A DNA stretch of 64,000 nt, taken from assembly GCA_028344535.1 (NCBI GenBank), contig JAOMBK010000001.1, positions 97,905 through 161,904 of the forward strand, read 5' to 3'. This stretch comes from Pseudomonadota bacterium (GTDB lineage Bacteria; Pseudomonadota; Gammaproteobacteria; Magnimaribacterales; D2472). The notes below the pieces were generated by a model. The model did not search any database and was not told the origin of the DNA. It worked only from the letters and a program-made list of their open reading frames with translations. How positions within the stretch are numbered: the first letter of the stretch is position 1; each line of letters opens with the position of its first letter. A program made the translations under genes and the position numbers. Positions 8,937 through 17,505 of this stretch are shown one piece after another.

Positions 8937-10262
8937 TTAAATTTTTTGGAAATTATAAATAGAGCCCAAATCTAATAACTGCGTCAATTCATCTAAAAAT
9001 GTACAAGACTCTTGCATTAATTTTATATCTAATAAATCCTCTGGGTTGAGTTGATCCCTGTAATGTTTGCTGACTAGTGCTCTTAAATCCATAAGTTTTG
9101 TTGGACTGAGCAAAAATTTTTCATTGAGCTTATCAAACTCATCATTATTTACGACAGCTTTAAATCTTAAACAGGCCGGTCCTCCCCCATTCATCATACT
9201 TTGTCGAATATCAACAAATTCAATGTGCTTAATGGGTGAGGAAGATTTAATTTCATCTAGCCATCGCATGCAATTAGGATGATTTTGAACTTCTTCTGGT
9301 AGCAGCATCATCATCTCGTTATTATCAACGGTAATTAATTGCGAGTTAAGCAAATAACTTGATACAAGGTCATCGAGAGAAATATCTTCAGAGAGAATCT
9401 CAATGGGGTGAAAGCCTTTCACATGTTCTTTAAGATGGTGCAATACTCTTTCTAATTCTACCCTGTCTGCAAATGCTTCTTGATGAAAGATAAAAACCTC
9501 TTCATTAGCCAGGCTCACAATGTCATTATGAAAACTCCCTGAATTAATGGCTTGTTCGTTTTGTTTTAAAAATAGTACTCGTTCTGGATCAAGTTGATGT
9601 TGAGTTGAAACTGCTTGAGAAATTTCTTCTGCTTGGCGAGCAATGATGCCTTGATGCGATTCAAATGCAGGGCTTCCATAGACAAAAATTTGAAAGCCTG
9701 GCATGAGATGCTGCGCACTTACTCTTAGGTGATTTGCAGCCCCCTCGTCACCATACCCTGAAATATTTTTAATTGGTTCGTGCACCTGAGAAACTCCTCC
9801 AAATATAAGCTCCAATTGAGTCTTTGTAAATTCATGCTCAATGGAACGATGAAACATAGAATTTAAATTGGCTGGAGTGATATGGATGTTTTGATCATAG
9901 CTATCAATACTGGGAGAGAAAGTTGCTGCATTGGCTGCCCACATTGATGATGCCGAATAAACATTTTTTAATAAAGCTGGATTTTGTTTAGCTGCTTGAT
10001 TGATGACTTCTTCATCTGTACCACCAAATCCTAGAGCTCTAAGAGTCCTTAAGTGTGGGCGCTCATGAGGCAAGAAAAATCCCTGTGGAATCCCCTGATC
10101 CATAATAAGCCTCATTTTATCAAGGCCCTGCAATGCAGCGGCTTGAGGATTTGAAGTTTGGTTAAGATGTTTTTGTGAGGCTAAATTACCTTGCGATAAG
10201 CCAGCATAGTTATGAGTCGGTCCAATTAAACCGTCAAAATTAATCTCCCCCGAAAAAGTCAT
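8937..10262 (-). CDS. astB: N-succinylarginine dihydrolase
   Basis: 441 aa; EINFDGLIGPTHNYAGLSQGNLAS..., SMMNGGGPACLRFK; next to astD and astA. Confidence 0.95.
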   Translation of the reverse strand: MTFSGEINFDGLIGPTHNYAGLSQGNLASQKHLNQTSNPQAAALQGLDKMRLIMDQGIPQGFFLPHERPHLRTLRALGFGGTDEEVINQAAKQNPALLKNVYSASSMWAANAATFSPSIDSYDQNIHITPANLNSMFHRSIEHEFTKTQLELIFGGVSQVHEPIKNISGYGDEGAANHLRVSAQHLMPGFQIFVYGSPAFESHQGIIARQAEEISQAVSTQHQLDPERVLFLKQNEQAINSGSFHNDIVSLANEEVFIFHQEAFADRVELERVLHHLKEHVKGFHPIEILSEDISLDDLVSSYLLNSQLITVDNNEMMMLLPEEVQNHPNCMRWLDEIKSSSPIKHIEFVDIRQSMMNGGGPACLRFKAVVNNDEFDKLNEKFLLSPTKLMDLRALVSKHYRDQLNPEDLLDIKLMQESCTFLDELTQLLDLGSIYNFQKI

Positions 10263-11672
10263 CTATAGTTTTTTTATAATTGAGGCCTTTGGCCATGCAC
10301 AATAATCTGCAGCATAAAAACCTGCAGGTCTTAGGTTGCCACTTCTGCCTATTCCACCAAATGGAAAGGCTCCAGATGCACCCGTTGTAGTTGAATTAAA
10401 ATTGATGACGCCTGCATTAATTCTGTGTGTAAATCCCTCGAATAATTTCTCATTGTCTGAAATAAGGCCTGCTGCCAAACCATATTTTGTATTATTTGCT
10501 TCTGCCACAGCATCATCAAAGGTGTCAGCAAAATATACCTGCAACATTGGACCAAAGTTTTCTTCATCATAAGATTTTTTCATGCCGGTAGTATTGATCA
10601 GGCTGGGTGTAACCAAGTTAAATGAACCTCTAACTTTACGAGCCTTCAGAATTGATTTAGCACCGAGCTTGATTAGCTTATCTTGAAAAGCTAAAAATCC
10701 ATCAGTGGCTTTGGGTGAGATTAATGGGCCGTAGTAAAGATTTGATTCATCTGCATAGGAAAGCGATTGAATTCTCTGCTTCAATTTAGCTAAGATTTTC
10801 TTACCATTATTAGTATTGGGAAGAATTAGGCGACGAGCACAAGTACAACGTTGGCCTGATGAAATAAAGGCAGATTCAAAAATAAGATCTACTGCAGCAT
10901 TAATTTTTTGAGTCGACCAAACCACCAGTGGATTATTGCCCCCTAATTCCAATGCCAGGATCTTCTCTGGGTAGTCAGCCATGATTTTATTAATTTGTTT
11001 GCCAACTTTGTAACTACCAGTGAAAAGCAATCCCTTGTTTAGAGGATGTTTGCAAAGACCTTGGACTATATCTTTGCCTCCATGGATCATATTAATCACA
11101 CCAGCAGGCAATCCCGCTTTATCCCATAGCATCATCATGTACTCTGCAACCATAGGAGTAGATTCACTTGGCTTATAAACAATCGTATTTCCGGCAATAA
11201 GTGCTGGAGTTATATGCCCATTGGGTAAGTGCAATGGGAAATTAAATGGTCCAACAACCGACATAACACCGTGAGATGCATGTTGAAGACTTGTCTGCAT
11301 GACGCCCAGATTATTTCTTTCAGAGCCTGTGCGTTTTTTATATGCAAGAATTGAATTATTAAGTTTGGCCAGAGTGGCAGCAACCTCTGAAGCAGCATCA
11401 GCATGAGTTTTGCCGGTTTCTGTTGAAATAAGCTTAGTCATTGGCAACTTGTTCTTTTCAAGCAAAGCATAAAATTTTCTAATAATTTTTATTCTTGCTT
11501 GATTGGATTCAGTCGACCACCCATCATGGCTCTTATGGGCAGCATGCATTGCTGCATTTAATTGAGAAGCATTGGCAAAATTGCCCTCCCAAATTATTTC
11601 ACCGGTTAAAGGGTTCATTGACTTAAATAGCTTACCTCTCCCCGAAGTCCATTGATTTTGTATGTAAAGCAT
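10263..11672 (-). CDS. astD: Succinylglutamate-semialdehyde dehydrogenase
   Basis: 469 aa aldehyde dehydrogenase; LELGGNNPLVVW, SSGQRCTCARRL; in ast cluster. Confidence 0.93.
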   Translation of the reverse strand: MLYIQNQWTSGRGKLFKSMNPLTGEIIWEGNFANASQLNAAMHAAHKSHDGWSTESNQARIKIIRKFYALLEKNKLPMTKLISTETGKTHADAASEVAATLAKLNNSILAYKKRTGSERNNLGVMQTSLQHASHGVMSVVGPFNFPLHLPNGHITPALIAGNTIVYKPSESTPMVAEYMMMLWDKAGLPAGVINMIHGGKDIVQGLCKHPLNKGLLFTGSYKVGKQINKIMADYPEKILALELGGNNPLVVWSTQKINAAVDLIFESAFISSGQRCTCARRLILPNTNNGKKILAKLKQRIQSLSYADESNLYYGPLISPKATDGFLAFQDKLIKLGAKSILKARKVRGSFNLVTPSLINTTGMKKSYDEENFGPMLQVYFADTFDDAVAEANNTKYGLAAGLISDNEKLFEGFTHRINAGVINFNSTTTGASGAFPFGGIGRSGNLRPAGFYAADYCAWPKASIIKKL

Positions 11673-12676
11673 TAGTTGACCTGTGCTAGAGAGCCTGGCT
11701 TTAAATTCAAAGCTTTTGCTACTTTGGCTGAGATGAAAAGCTCCTTTTTATCTTTATCAAAAGCATAATTTTCTTTGACCACAGCAAAATCATCAATGGA
11801 TGGATTTGCAATAAAGCCAAAACGATCAAAGTTAATATTTCTTTTGATCAAAATAGGAAATAACTGTGCAGATTTAACCAAGGGAATATCTTTAATTTTT
11901 GCCTCCAAGCATGGCCCTCCATCTAAAACGTCGATCAAACCATTAGGTCTAAAGTTTTGTTTTCTCAACAGTGAATATGCCGGCATGGCATTAGGATGAG
12001 GTTTGCCAATAACTCTTTGCACTTTTTTTGGCATATGTTCGATGATAAATGGATATTTGGGAATAGATTCCATAATAAAATGATTGTCTATGTAACTAAT
12101 TTCATCGGCTTTAAAAAAATCAAGATTAAAGAAAGTTTTACTAAATGAATTCCAAAAATAAGACTCGTCTTTAGCATTTTTAAATCCTCTAATTTCAACA
12201 AACAGCTTTGGATCAAATCGTTGTTGATGCGCAGACATAAAAATGAATCTAGAAAAAGAAAGAAGTGAGCCTCGACCCTTCCCCCTGAAAGCTGGCTTGA
12301 GAAATAAAGTTCCTAGCTCGGAATATGGCTGCTTGCAAAGGTGAAGAGAAAGTACATCTAAGTCCTTAGTGAAATTGAGAGATTTAGATTCAAGCTGTGA
12401 AATAGACTTCTCAAAAAAAACTGAAGGCTTCTTCAATGAAACAGAGGTATATATAGCTGATAAACCAACTATGCGGCCATTGTCTTCGAGCACGAATAAA
12501 TAACTATCTTGATTGGGTTTCTTGGTTTGTTTATTTCGAGATTTTTCTGACCAGGCAATTCTTTCTTTAATCTCTTTAGGCGTTTTTGGCATGGTGGTCA
12601 TGCCTTTGCCAGAATGCTTGACTAAATGTTCAACACTTTTAAAATCTGAATTTTTTACAAGCCTTACAACTTTCAT
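11672..12676 (-). CDS. astA: Arginine N-succinyltransferase
   Basis: 334 aa; VRLVKNSDFKSVEHLVKHSGKGMTTMP..., ELGTLFLKPAFRGKGRGSLLSFSRF, FRPNGLIDVLDGGPCLEA. Confidence 0.93.
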   Translation of the reverse strand: MKVVRLVKNSDFKSVEHLVKHSGKGMTTMPKTPKEIKERIAWSEKSRNKQTKKPNQDSYLFVLEDNGRIVGLSAIYTSVSLKKPSVFFEKSISQLESKSLNFTKDLDVLSLHLCKQPYSELGTLFLKPAFRGKGRGSLLSFSRFIFMSAHQQRFDPKLFVEIRGFKNAKDESYFWNSFSKTFFNLDFFKADEISYIDNHFIMESIPKYPFIIEHMPKKVQRVIGKPHPNAMPAYSLLRKQNFRPNGLIDVLDGGPCLEAKIKDIPLVKSAQLFPILIKRNINFDRFGFIANPSIDDFAVVKENYAFDKDKKELFISAKVAKALNLKPGSLAQVN

Positions 12677-12733
12677 AAAGTCATTATAGCAACTATAGGC
12701 TCATGGGAGTGGTGATTGGGATTGGATAAATCG

Positions 12734-13603
12734 CTATTTCAATTTACAAATAATTTCATTATAAAATTTTTCCATGCCTTCGATCTTTTCCTCTAAAGAA
12801 GCATCATTCATCGTCCCATAGAGCATCCATGGATATGTGGTCATGGTCGTGACACCTAGATCTTTCATTTGACCAAAACCTTCAAGACTAAAAGCATCCC
12901 AGCAACTAAAGCAAATAAATTCATAATTCTCTTTGGGAGGTAGCTCTTGTCTTTTTTCATTTAATTTTGCCATTAAGGCTTCGAGTTCACTCAAACTGTG
13001 CATATCTGAAATCCAGCCATCATGCCTTGCTGCCCTGTTAAGAGCTGGCTCTGAAAAGCCGCCAACATAGATAGGAATGTCTGTTTTTGGTGAGGGCAAC
13101 ATCTCTAATTTTTTGAAATTAAAAAATTGGCCTTTGAAATCAACCATCTCACCCGACCAAAGTAGCTTCATAATCTCAAGCATTTCATCAGCTCGGGCTC
13201 CTCTTCGTCGGAACTCTTGACCACCCGCTTCGAATTCTTCAGGCATCCATCCCATGCCTATTCCCAAGTCAAACCGACCATTAGACACTGCATCAAGAGT
13301 GGATACTTCTTTAGCTACTCTGAGTGGATTTCTAGCCGGAAGAACATAGACACTAGTATAAAATCTAATATTTTTTGTAGCCCCAGCAAGAAAAGATAAT
13401 GAATTTATGGGGTCTGGCCAATCGGTGCCCTGTTCCCACCTCACACTTCCATCATCGGTGTATGGATATGGAACTGAAAAAATTTCTGGATGGATTAAAT
13501 GATCTGAGACAGCAAGGAAATCGTACCCAATCTCATCAGCGGCTATACCCAATGGTTTTATTTCATCCATTGGTAGCATTGATAGAGGTATTGCAAATTT
13601 CAT
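12734..13603 (-). CDS. LLM-class (luciferase-like, possibly F420-dependent) oxidoreductase
   Basis: MKFAIPLSMLPMDEIKPLGIAADEIGYDFLAVSDHL..., GRFDLGIGMGWMPEEFEAGG; start moved from 13630 to the MKF Met at 13603, just beyond the upstream stop. Confidence 0.85.
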   Translation of the reverse strand: MKFAIPLSMLPMDEIKPLGIAADEIGYDFLAVSDHLIHPEIFSVPYPYTDDGSVRWEQGTDWPDPINSLSFLAGATKNIRFYTSVYVLPARNPLRVAKEVSTLDAVSNGRFDLGIGMGWMPEEFEAGGQEFRRRGARADEMLEIMKLLWSGEMVDFKGQFFNFKKLEMLPSPKTDIPIYVGGFSEPALNRAARHDGWISDMHSLSELEALMAKLNEKRQELPPKENYEFICFSCWDAFSLEGFGQMKDLGVTTMTTYPWMLYGTMNDASLEEKIEGMEKFYNEIICKLK

Positions 13604-14805
13604 ATTCCCATCGCCCTGGTAACAAACCAAAAAGTTCCCATAGAGAATACTACAGCACCCGTAATGTTATGAATAGAACCGTAATAAGACTGAGAAAAAT
13701 AACGTTTTGCTAATGCAAATAAGCCGAGTATTCCAAAAGCTACTGCTAACTGACCCAATTCAACTCCAAGATTGAAACTTAAGATTATCTGCCACAATCG
13801 ATCCTGAGGAATACCTACTTCTGCAATTGACGAGGCAAATCCAAGCCCATGAATTAATCCAAAAAATACAGTAATCATCAAGGGGATCCATGGCGAAGAA
13901 TAATGATACGTCAGACTTAAATAAATGGTTAAAAATAATGCTAAGCCTAATACTAGTAGAGGTTCTAGAACTCCAAATAACGCTAATGGAAATAATGCAA
14001 TAGATGCAAAGATCAAATGTTTCATTCCCTTATCAAATTCATAATGATGCTTAAAAAACTTTTCAACAGCTAAAAGCAAGATTGAAAATCCTATTAAAAT
14101 CTCAACCATCTCTGAATGCACTCTTAAAACATTCATAGCACCAAGACCAAGGGTTAAGCTATGTCCGATAGTAAACCCAGTAATGGCAATAACGAGGTTT
14201 CTACCTTGATATAGCAGAATGAGGCCTAGCAAAAATGCTAGATGATCCCAGCCACTTAGAATATGCTCGATACCTGAAATTAAATAGCCCCAATAGGAGC
14301 TTTGATTTGTGTTGGGTTGAGATAAAGCATTAATCTGCCAAACATCGGTTTGACTTGCGAACATAAATTCAGGAATGGTTTCGCCATCTATGACTCCCCT
14401 AGCAATATGGGTATGAGTAACGCCTAGGTCTTGAAATAAAGAAATTGAGACATTGGATGGTAATGTTGAGCACTTAAAATCCCAATAGAATTTTAAAACG
14501 CCAGCTGCATTATTTTCATTGAACTCTACTGGTTGATTTAGCTTACATTCATCTCCAAGAATAATTGCATCGTCTAAATAGTTTGTAAAATCTTCATATG
14601 ATTGAAATTTTTTACCTGGATTTAAAGCTTCAAAAATACCCCTCTTAATGGTTCCCGTGATCCTTACCTCAACTCCACTTTCAAGATTGAGAAACTGAAA
14701 CTTTGAGTAAGATTCGCTACGATTATGAGCTTCCAGCGGTAACAAAAGCGGAAAGATAAATAAAAGTAAAAGTTTTTTAGAGGTCATTTGCCTTAACAAC
14801 GTCAT
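13600..14805 (-). CDS. HupE/UreJ family membrane protein
   Basis: 401 aa; multiple TM segments; GIEHILSGWDHLAFLLGLIL, FTIGHSLTLGLGAM, FGLIHGLGFASSI; start may be MTSKK at 14787. Confidence 0.85.
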   Translation of the reverse strand: MTLLRQMTSKKLLLLFIFPLLLPLEAHNRSESYSKFQFLNLESGVEVRITGTIKRGIFEALNPGKKFQSYEDFTNYLDDAIILGDECKLNQPVEFNENNAAGVLKFYWDFKCSTLPSNVSISLFQDLGVTHTHIARGVIDGETIPEFMFASQTDVWQINALSQPNTNQSSYWGYLISGIEHILSGWDHLAFLLGLILLYQGRNLVIAITGFTIGHSLTLGLGAMNVLRVHSEMVEILIGFSILLLAVEKFFKHHYEFDKGMKHLIFASIALFPLALFGVLEPLLVLGLALFLTIYLSLTYHYSSPWIPLMITVFFGLIHGLGFASSIAEVGIPQDRLWQIILSFNLGVELGQLAVAFGILGLFALAKRYFSQSYYGSIHNITGAVVFSMGTFWFVTRAMGI

Positions 14806-16078
14806 ACCAATTTCTTAAGTCCTCTAAATATTCGTCTAACAGTTCCTCCCCTTTGGATCGAATAAATTCAGACTCCACTTGTTGATAGACATCATTAAAT
14901 TCAGGCGCGCTGGATATAATTTTTTGCAGCGGTACTAATAGATGAAAATTTCCATCAAGCTCTATCAGCTCACTCACCTCGCCTTCCTCCAGGCTTAATG
15001 CAATCTGAGTGAGAGAAGGCCCAATGTATTCCCTAATTTTCATTGCCGGCAGCAAAACATTAGGGAGGCTAATTACTTCATTTTCAGCAAGCTGTTTTGC
15101 AGCAGCAAGATCACCTTCAATAAGTAAGTCTCTAGCTTGATTACCAGCAATCGTTTGATTGCTCTTAAAACTTAGCTTTAAAAGTTGCAGCTTAGGGCTC
15201 GGTGTAAACAAATCTTTATTCACTGAATAGAAGTCTTCAAGATCTTGCCTCGAAATGCGTATATCATTTGTCTCAGCAATAATTGAGCCAATCATTTTTT
15301 GAATAATTGTGCTTCTAATCTCGGTATCATTCTCAATCATTCCAAGATCAATCCCTCGCTGAATCAACAACTCCTCATCGATCATTCTTTCGAGGATGTT
15401 ATCTGGATCTGAGTCTATTAATCCGGTTTTCCTTGATTGAGCAATTGATTCTAAATAAATCTCATACTTTTCTTTTGAAATTGCCCTCTCATCAATTTTA
15501 GCAACCCAATTTAGCTGAGAGACATCAATCTCTTTTACAAAACTTGAGCCTATAATTCCAATGGAGATGACTCCACCCAAAATAAGCAATGGATGAATTC
15601 CAAGCCTCCATTGAAAAAAATTTTTGTGGTTTGATGTTGGGGTCAAGGTCATCTTGATATGCTCTATATCATCCTCTAGATATACCTCTCCCTGAGGAAC
15701 AAAACCAAAACCCTGATAGAAATTTAAAAGCCTGTATTGTGCAGATAAACCTATCTCATAATTTGCATACTTGGATGCACAAAACTCAATGGCCTCCTGA
15801 GTCAAAATTTTTCCGGCACCTTCTCTTCTAATTTTTTCAGCAGTTAATACTCTACCAATTTCTGGCCCTTCGTAACGTTTTCCAGGCTTGGCAACTCTAA
15901 GATAGCCCACCAACTCGTTGTTTTGATAAGCAAGCAGATGATCACAATCTTGATCTTTAAAATCAGCATCAATAAATGGACAATCCTGCTCAACAACAAA
16001 AACTTGCTGACGAAGATTGAGCAATGCATATAATTCATCTTTTGTTAGCGCGGAGTACGATTTCCATTTAATTTCCAT
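14777..16078 (-). CDS. Fusion protein: N-terminal ElaA-like GNAT acetyltransferase + TM + PpiC/SurA-like peptidyl-prolyl isomerase domain
   Basis: 433 aa continuous frame; residues 1-~150 ElaA-like (LYALLNLRQQVFVVEQDCPFIDAD...NFYQGFGFVPQGEVYLEDDIEHIKM), TM HPLLILGGVISIGIIGSSF, then SurA/PpiC-like segment. Confidence 0.75.
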   Translation of the reverse strand: MEIKWKSYSALTKDELYALLNLRQQVFVVEQDCPFIDADFKDQDCDHLLAYQNNELVGYLRVAKPGKRYEGPEIGRVLTAEKIRREGAGKILTQEAIEFCASKYANYEIGLSAQYRLLNFYQGFGFVPQGEVYLEDDIEHIKMTLTPTSNHKNFFQWRLGIHPLLILGGVISIGIIGSSFVKEIDVSQLNWVAKIDERAISKEKYEIYLESIAQSRKTGLIDSDPDNILERMIDEELLIQRGIDLGMIENDTEIRSTIIQKMIGSIIAETNDIRISRQDLEDFYSVNKDLFTPSPKLQLLKLSFKSNQTIAGNQARDLLIEGDLAAAKQLAENEVISLPNVLLPAMKIREYIGPSLTQIALSLEEGEVSELIELDGNFHLLVPLQKIISSAPEFNDVYQQVESEFIRSKGEELLDEYLEDLRNWYDVVKANDL

Positions 16079-16135
16079 CCGATGATTATATTTGTTTTAT
16101 TCCGTATAATCTAAATTCAAAATTAGGAGTTCTAA

Positions 16136-16615
16136 ATGAGTGAGTTATACAACATTAGCGTTAAAGACATTGAATTAAATTCAGTGGATTTAAGTAACTA
16201 TCAAGGAAAAACACTATTAATTGTGAATGTTGCTAGTAAATGTGGGTTTACTCCTCAATACAAAGACCTGCAAAGTCTATATGAAAAATATAGAGATCAA
16301 GGATTGGAGGTGCTGGGCTTTCCGTGCAATCAATTTGGTGCCCAAGAAGCTGGAACAAATGAAGAGATTCAATCATTCTGCGATCTTACATTCAATGTCT
16401 CATTCAAAATGTTTGATAAAATTGAGGTTAATGGTTCAAATGCCAGTCCGTTATTTAAATATCTCAAGCATGAGTCTCCTGGAATCCTTGGCACAGAAGC
16501 AGTCAAATGGAATTTCACTAAGTTTCTTGTTAACAAAGATGGTCAAGTGGTAAAAAGATTTGCTCCCAAAGATGGGGAATCAGCAATTGAGTCTGAGATA
16601 CAAAAAATTCTCTAA
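16136..16615 (+). CDS. Glutathione peroxidase
   Basis: 159 aa; NVASKCGFTPQYKDLQSLYEKY, LGFPCNQFGAQEAG, VKWNFTKFLVNKDG; catalytic Cys. Confidence 0.95.
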   Translation: MSELYNISVKDIELNSVDLSNYQGKTLLIVNVASKCGFTPQYKDLQSLYEKYRDQGLEVLGFPCNQFGAQEAGTNEEIQSFCDLTFNVSFKMFDKIEVNGSNASPLFKYLKHESPGILGTEAVKWNFTKFLVNKDGQVVKRFAPKDGESAIESEIQKIL

Positions 16616-16616
16616 A

Positions 16617-17057
16617 CTAAATCTTTAAGCTCATCAGCAAAGCATCCTCTTTTGGGGAGCCGCTATAATAATCTGGCCGAATGGCATCTTTATGGAATCC
16701 TCTTTTTTCATATAAAGTTATTGCTGGTAAATTAGAAACTCTCACCTCAAGCGAAATCACCTTCACTCCAATTGTTTTATTTTGAAGAATGATTTGTTGC
16801 AACAGCTTATCTCCAAGACCCTTGCCTTGGTGAGCTGGATCGATGGCAATGTTTAATAAATGTGATTCAGGGATAATTGGGGAATAGATGGCAAATCCTA
16901 AAATATCACTATCTTTATGCATCACGACTGAATAATGACCGACTTCCATTGAGGAAAGAAATTGTGCTTTTGACCATGGCATTTGATTCGTCTTATTTTC
17001 TATTTCTACAATAGATGAAATATCATCAAAGCTGGCAGGCCTGATCAAAGCAATCAT
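16617..17057 (-). CDS. rimI: Ribosomal protein S18-alanine N-acetyltransferase
   Basis: 146 aa GNAT; LLNIAIDPAHQGKGLGDKLLQQII, SLEVRVSNLPAITLYEKRGF. Confidence 0.88.
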   Translation of the reverse strand: MIALIRPASFDDISSIVEIENKTNQMPWSKAQFLSSMEVGHYSVVMHKDSDILGFAIYSPIIPESHLLNIAIDPAHQGKGLGDKLLQQIILQNKTIGVKVISLEVRVSNLPAITLYEKRGFHKDAIRPDYYSGSPKEDALLMSLKI

Positions 17058-17492
17058 TTAAGTTGATTGCAAGGGCTTGAGCTTGCTCCAAAGATCTTTC
17101 TTCAAGCTCGGATTAGATAGCATATCTTCCAATGCTGGTGAACTAATTAGGTCTAGGCCATCAAGGAAATTATTTAACTTACAAAATACTAATGTGGCTT
17201 TAAGATCAGAAGAACCTTTGAAATCTTTGATATTAAAGGGCTCTTCAGAGGAAGAGGTGATAACCCCTTGAGAGGCTGATTGATTGGGACCACTAATTGC
17301 ACCAATAATAGCTTCAAGTAACTTTACCTCTTTTTCTGAGTATTCATCTACAGAATTAGCATGTAATGTTAGAATATTGTCCTTTTGAAAGAAGTAGATG
17401 TTAATTTCATCATTTTTAGTAGGATTTTTTGCATCCTCAAATAGAGGGATGCCAATTTTAGAGAGAATATACTGAGATTTATTTGATAGCAT
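17058..17492 (-). CDS. holD: Candidate divergent DNA polymerase III psi subunit
   Basis: Next to rimI; C-terminal SPALEDMLSNPSLKKDLWSKL resembles my recollection of E. coli HolD SPALTDLRANPTARAALWQQI; start placed at internal Met (MLSNKSQYILSKIGI). Confidence 0.55.
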   Translation of the reverse strand: MLSNKSQYILSKIGIPLFEDAKNPTKNDEINIYFFQKDNILTLHANSVDEYSEKEVKLLEAIIGAISGPNQSASQGVITSSSEEPFNIKDFKGSSDLKATLVFCKLNNFLDGLDLISSPALEDMLSNPSLKKDLWSKLKPLQST

Positions 17493-17505
17493 CACAAAAG
17501 CAATC

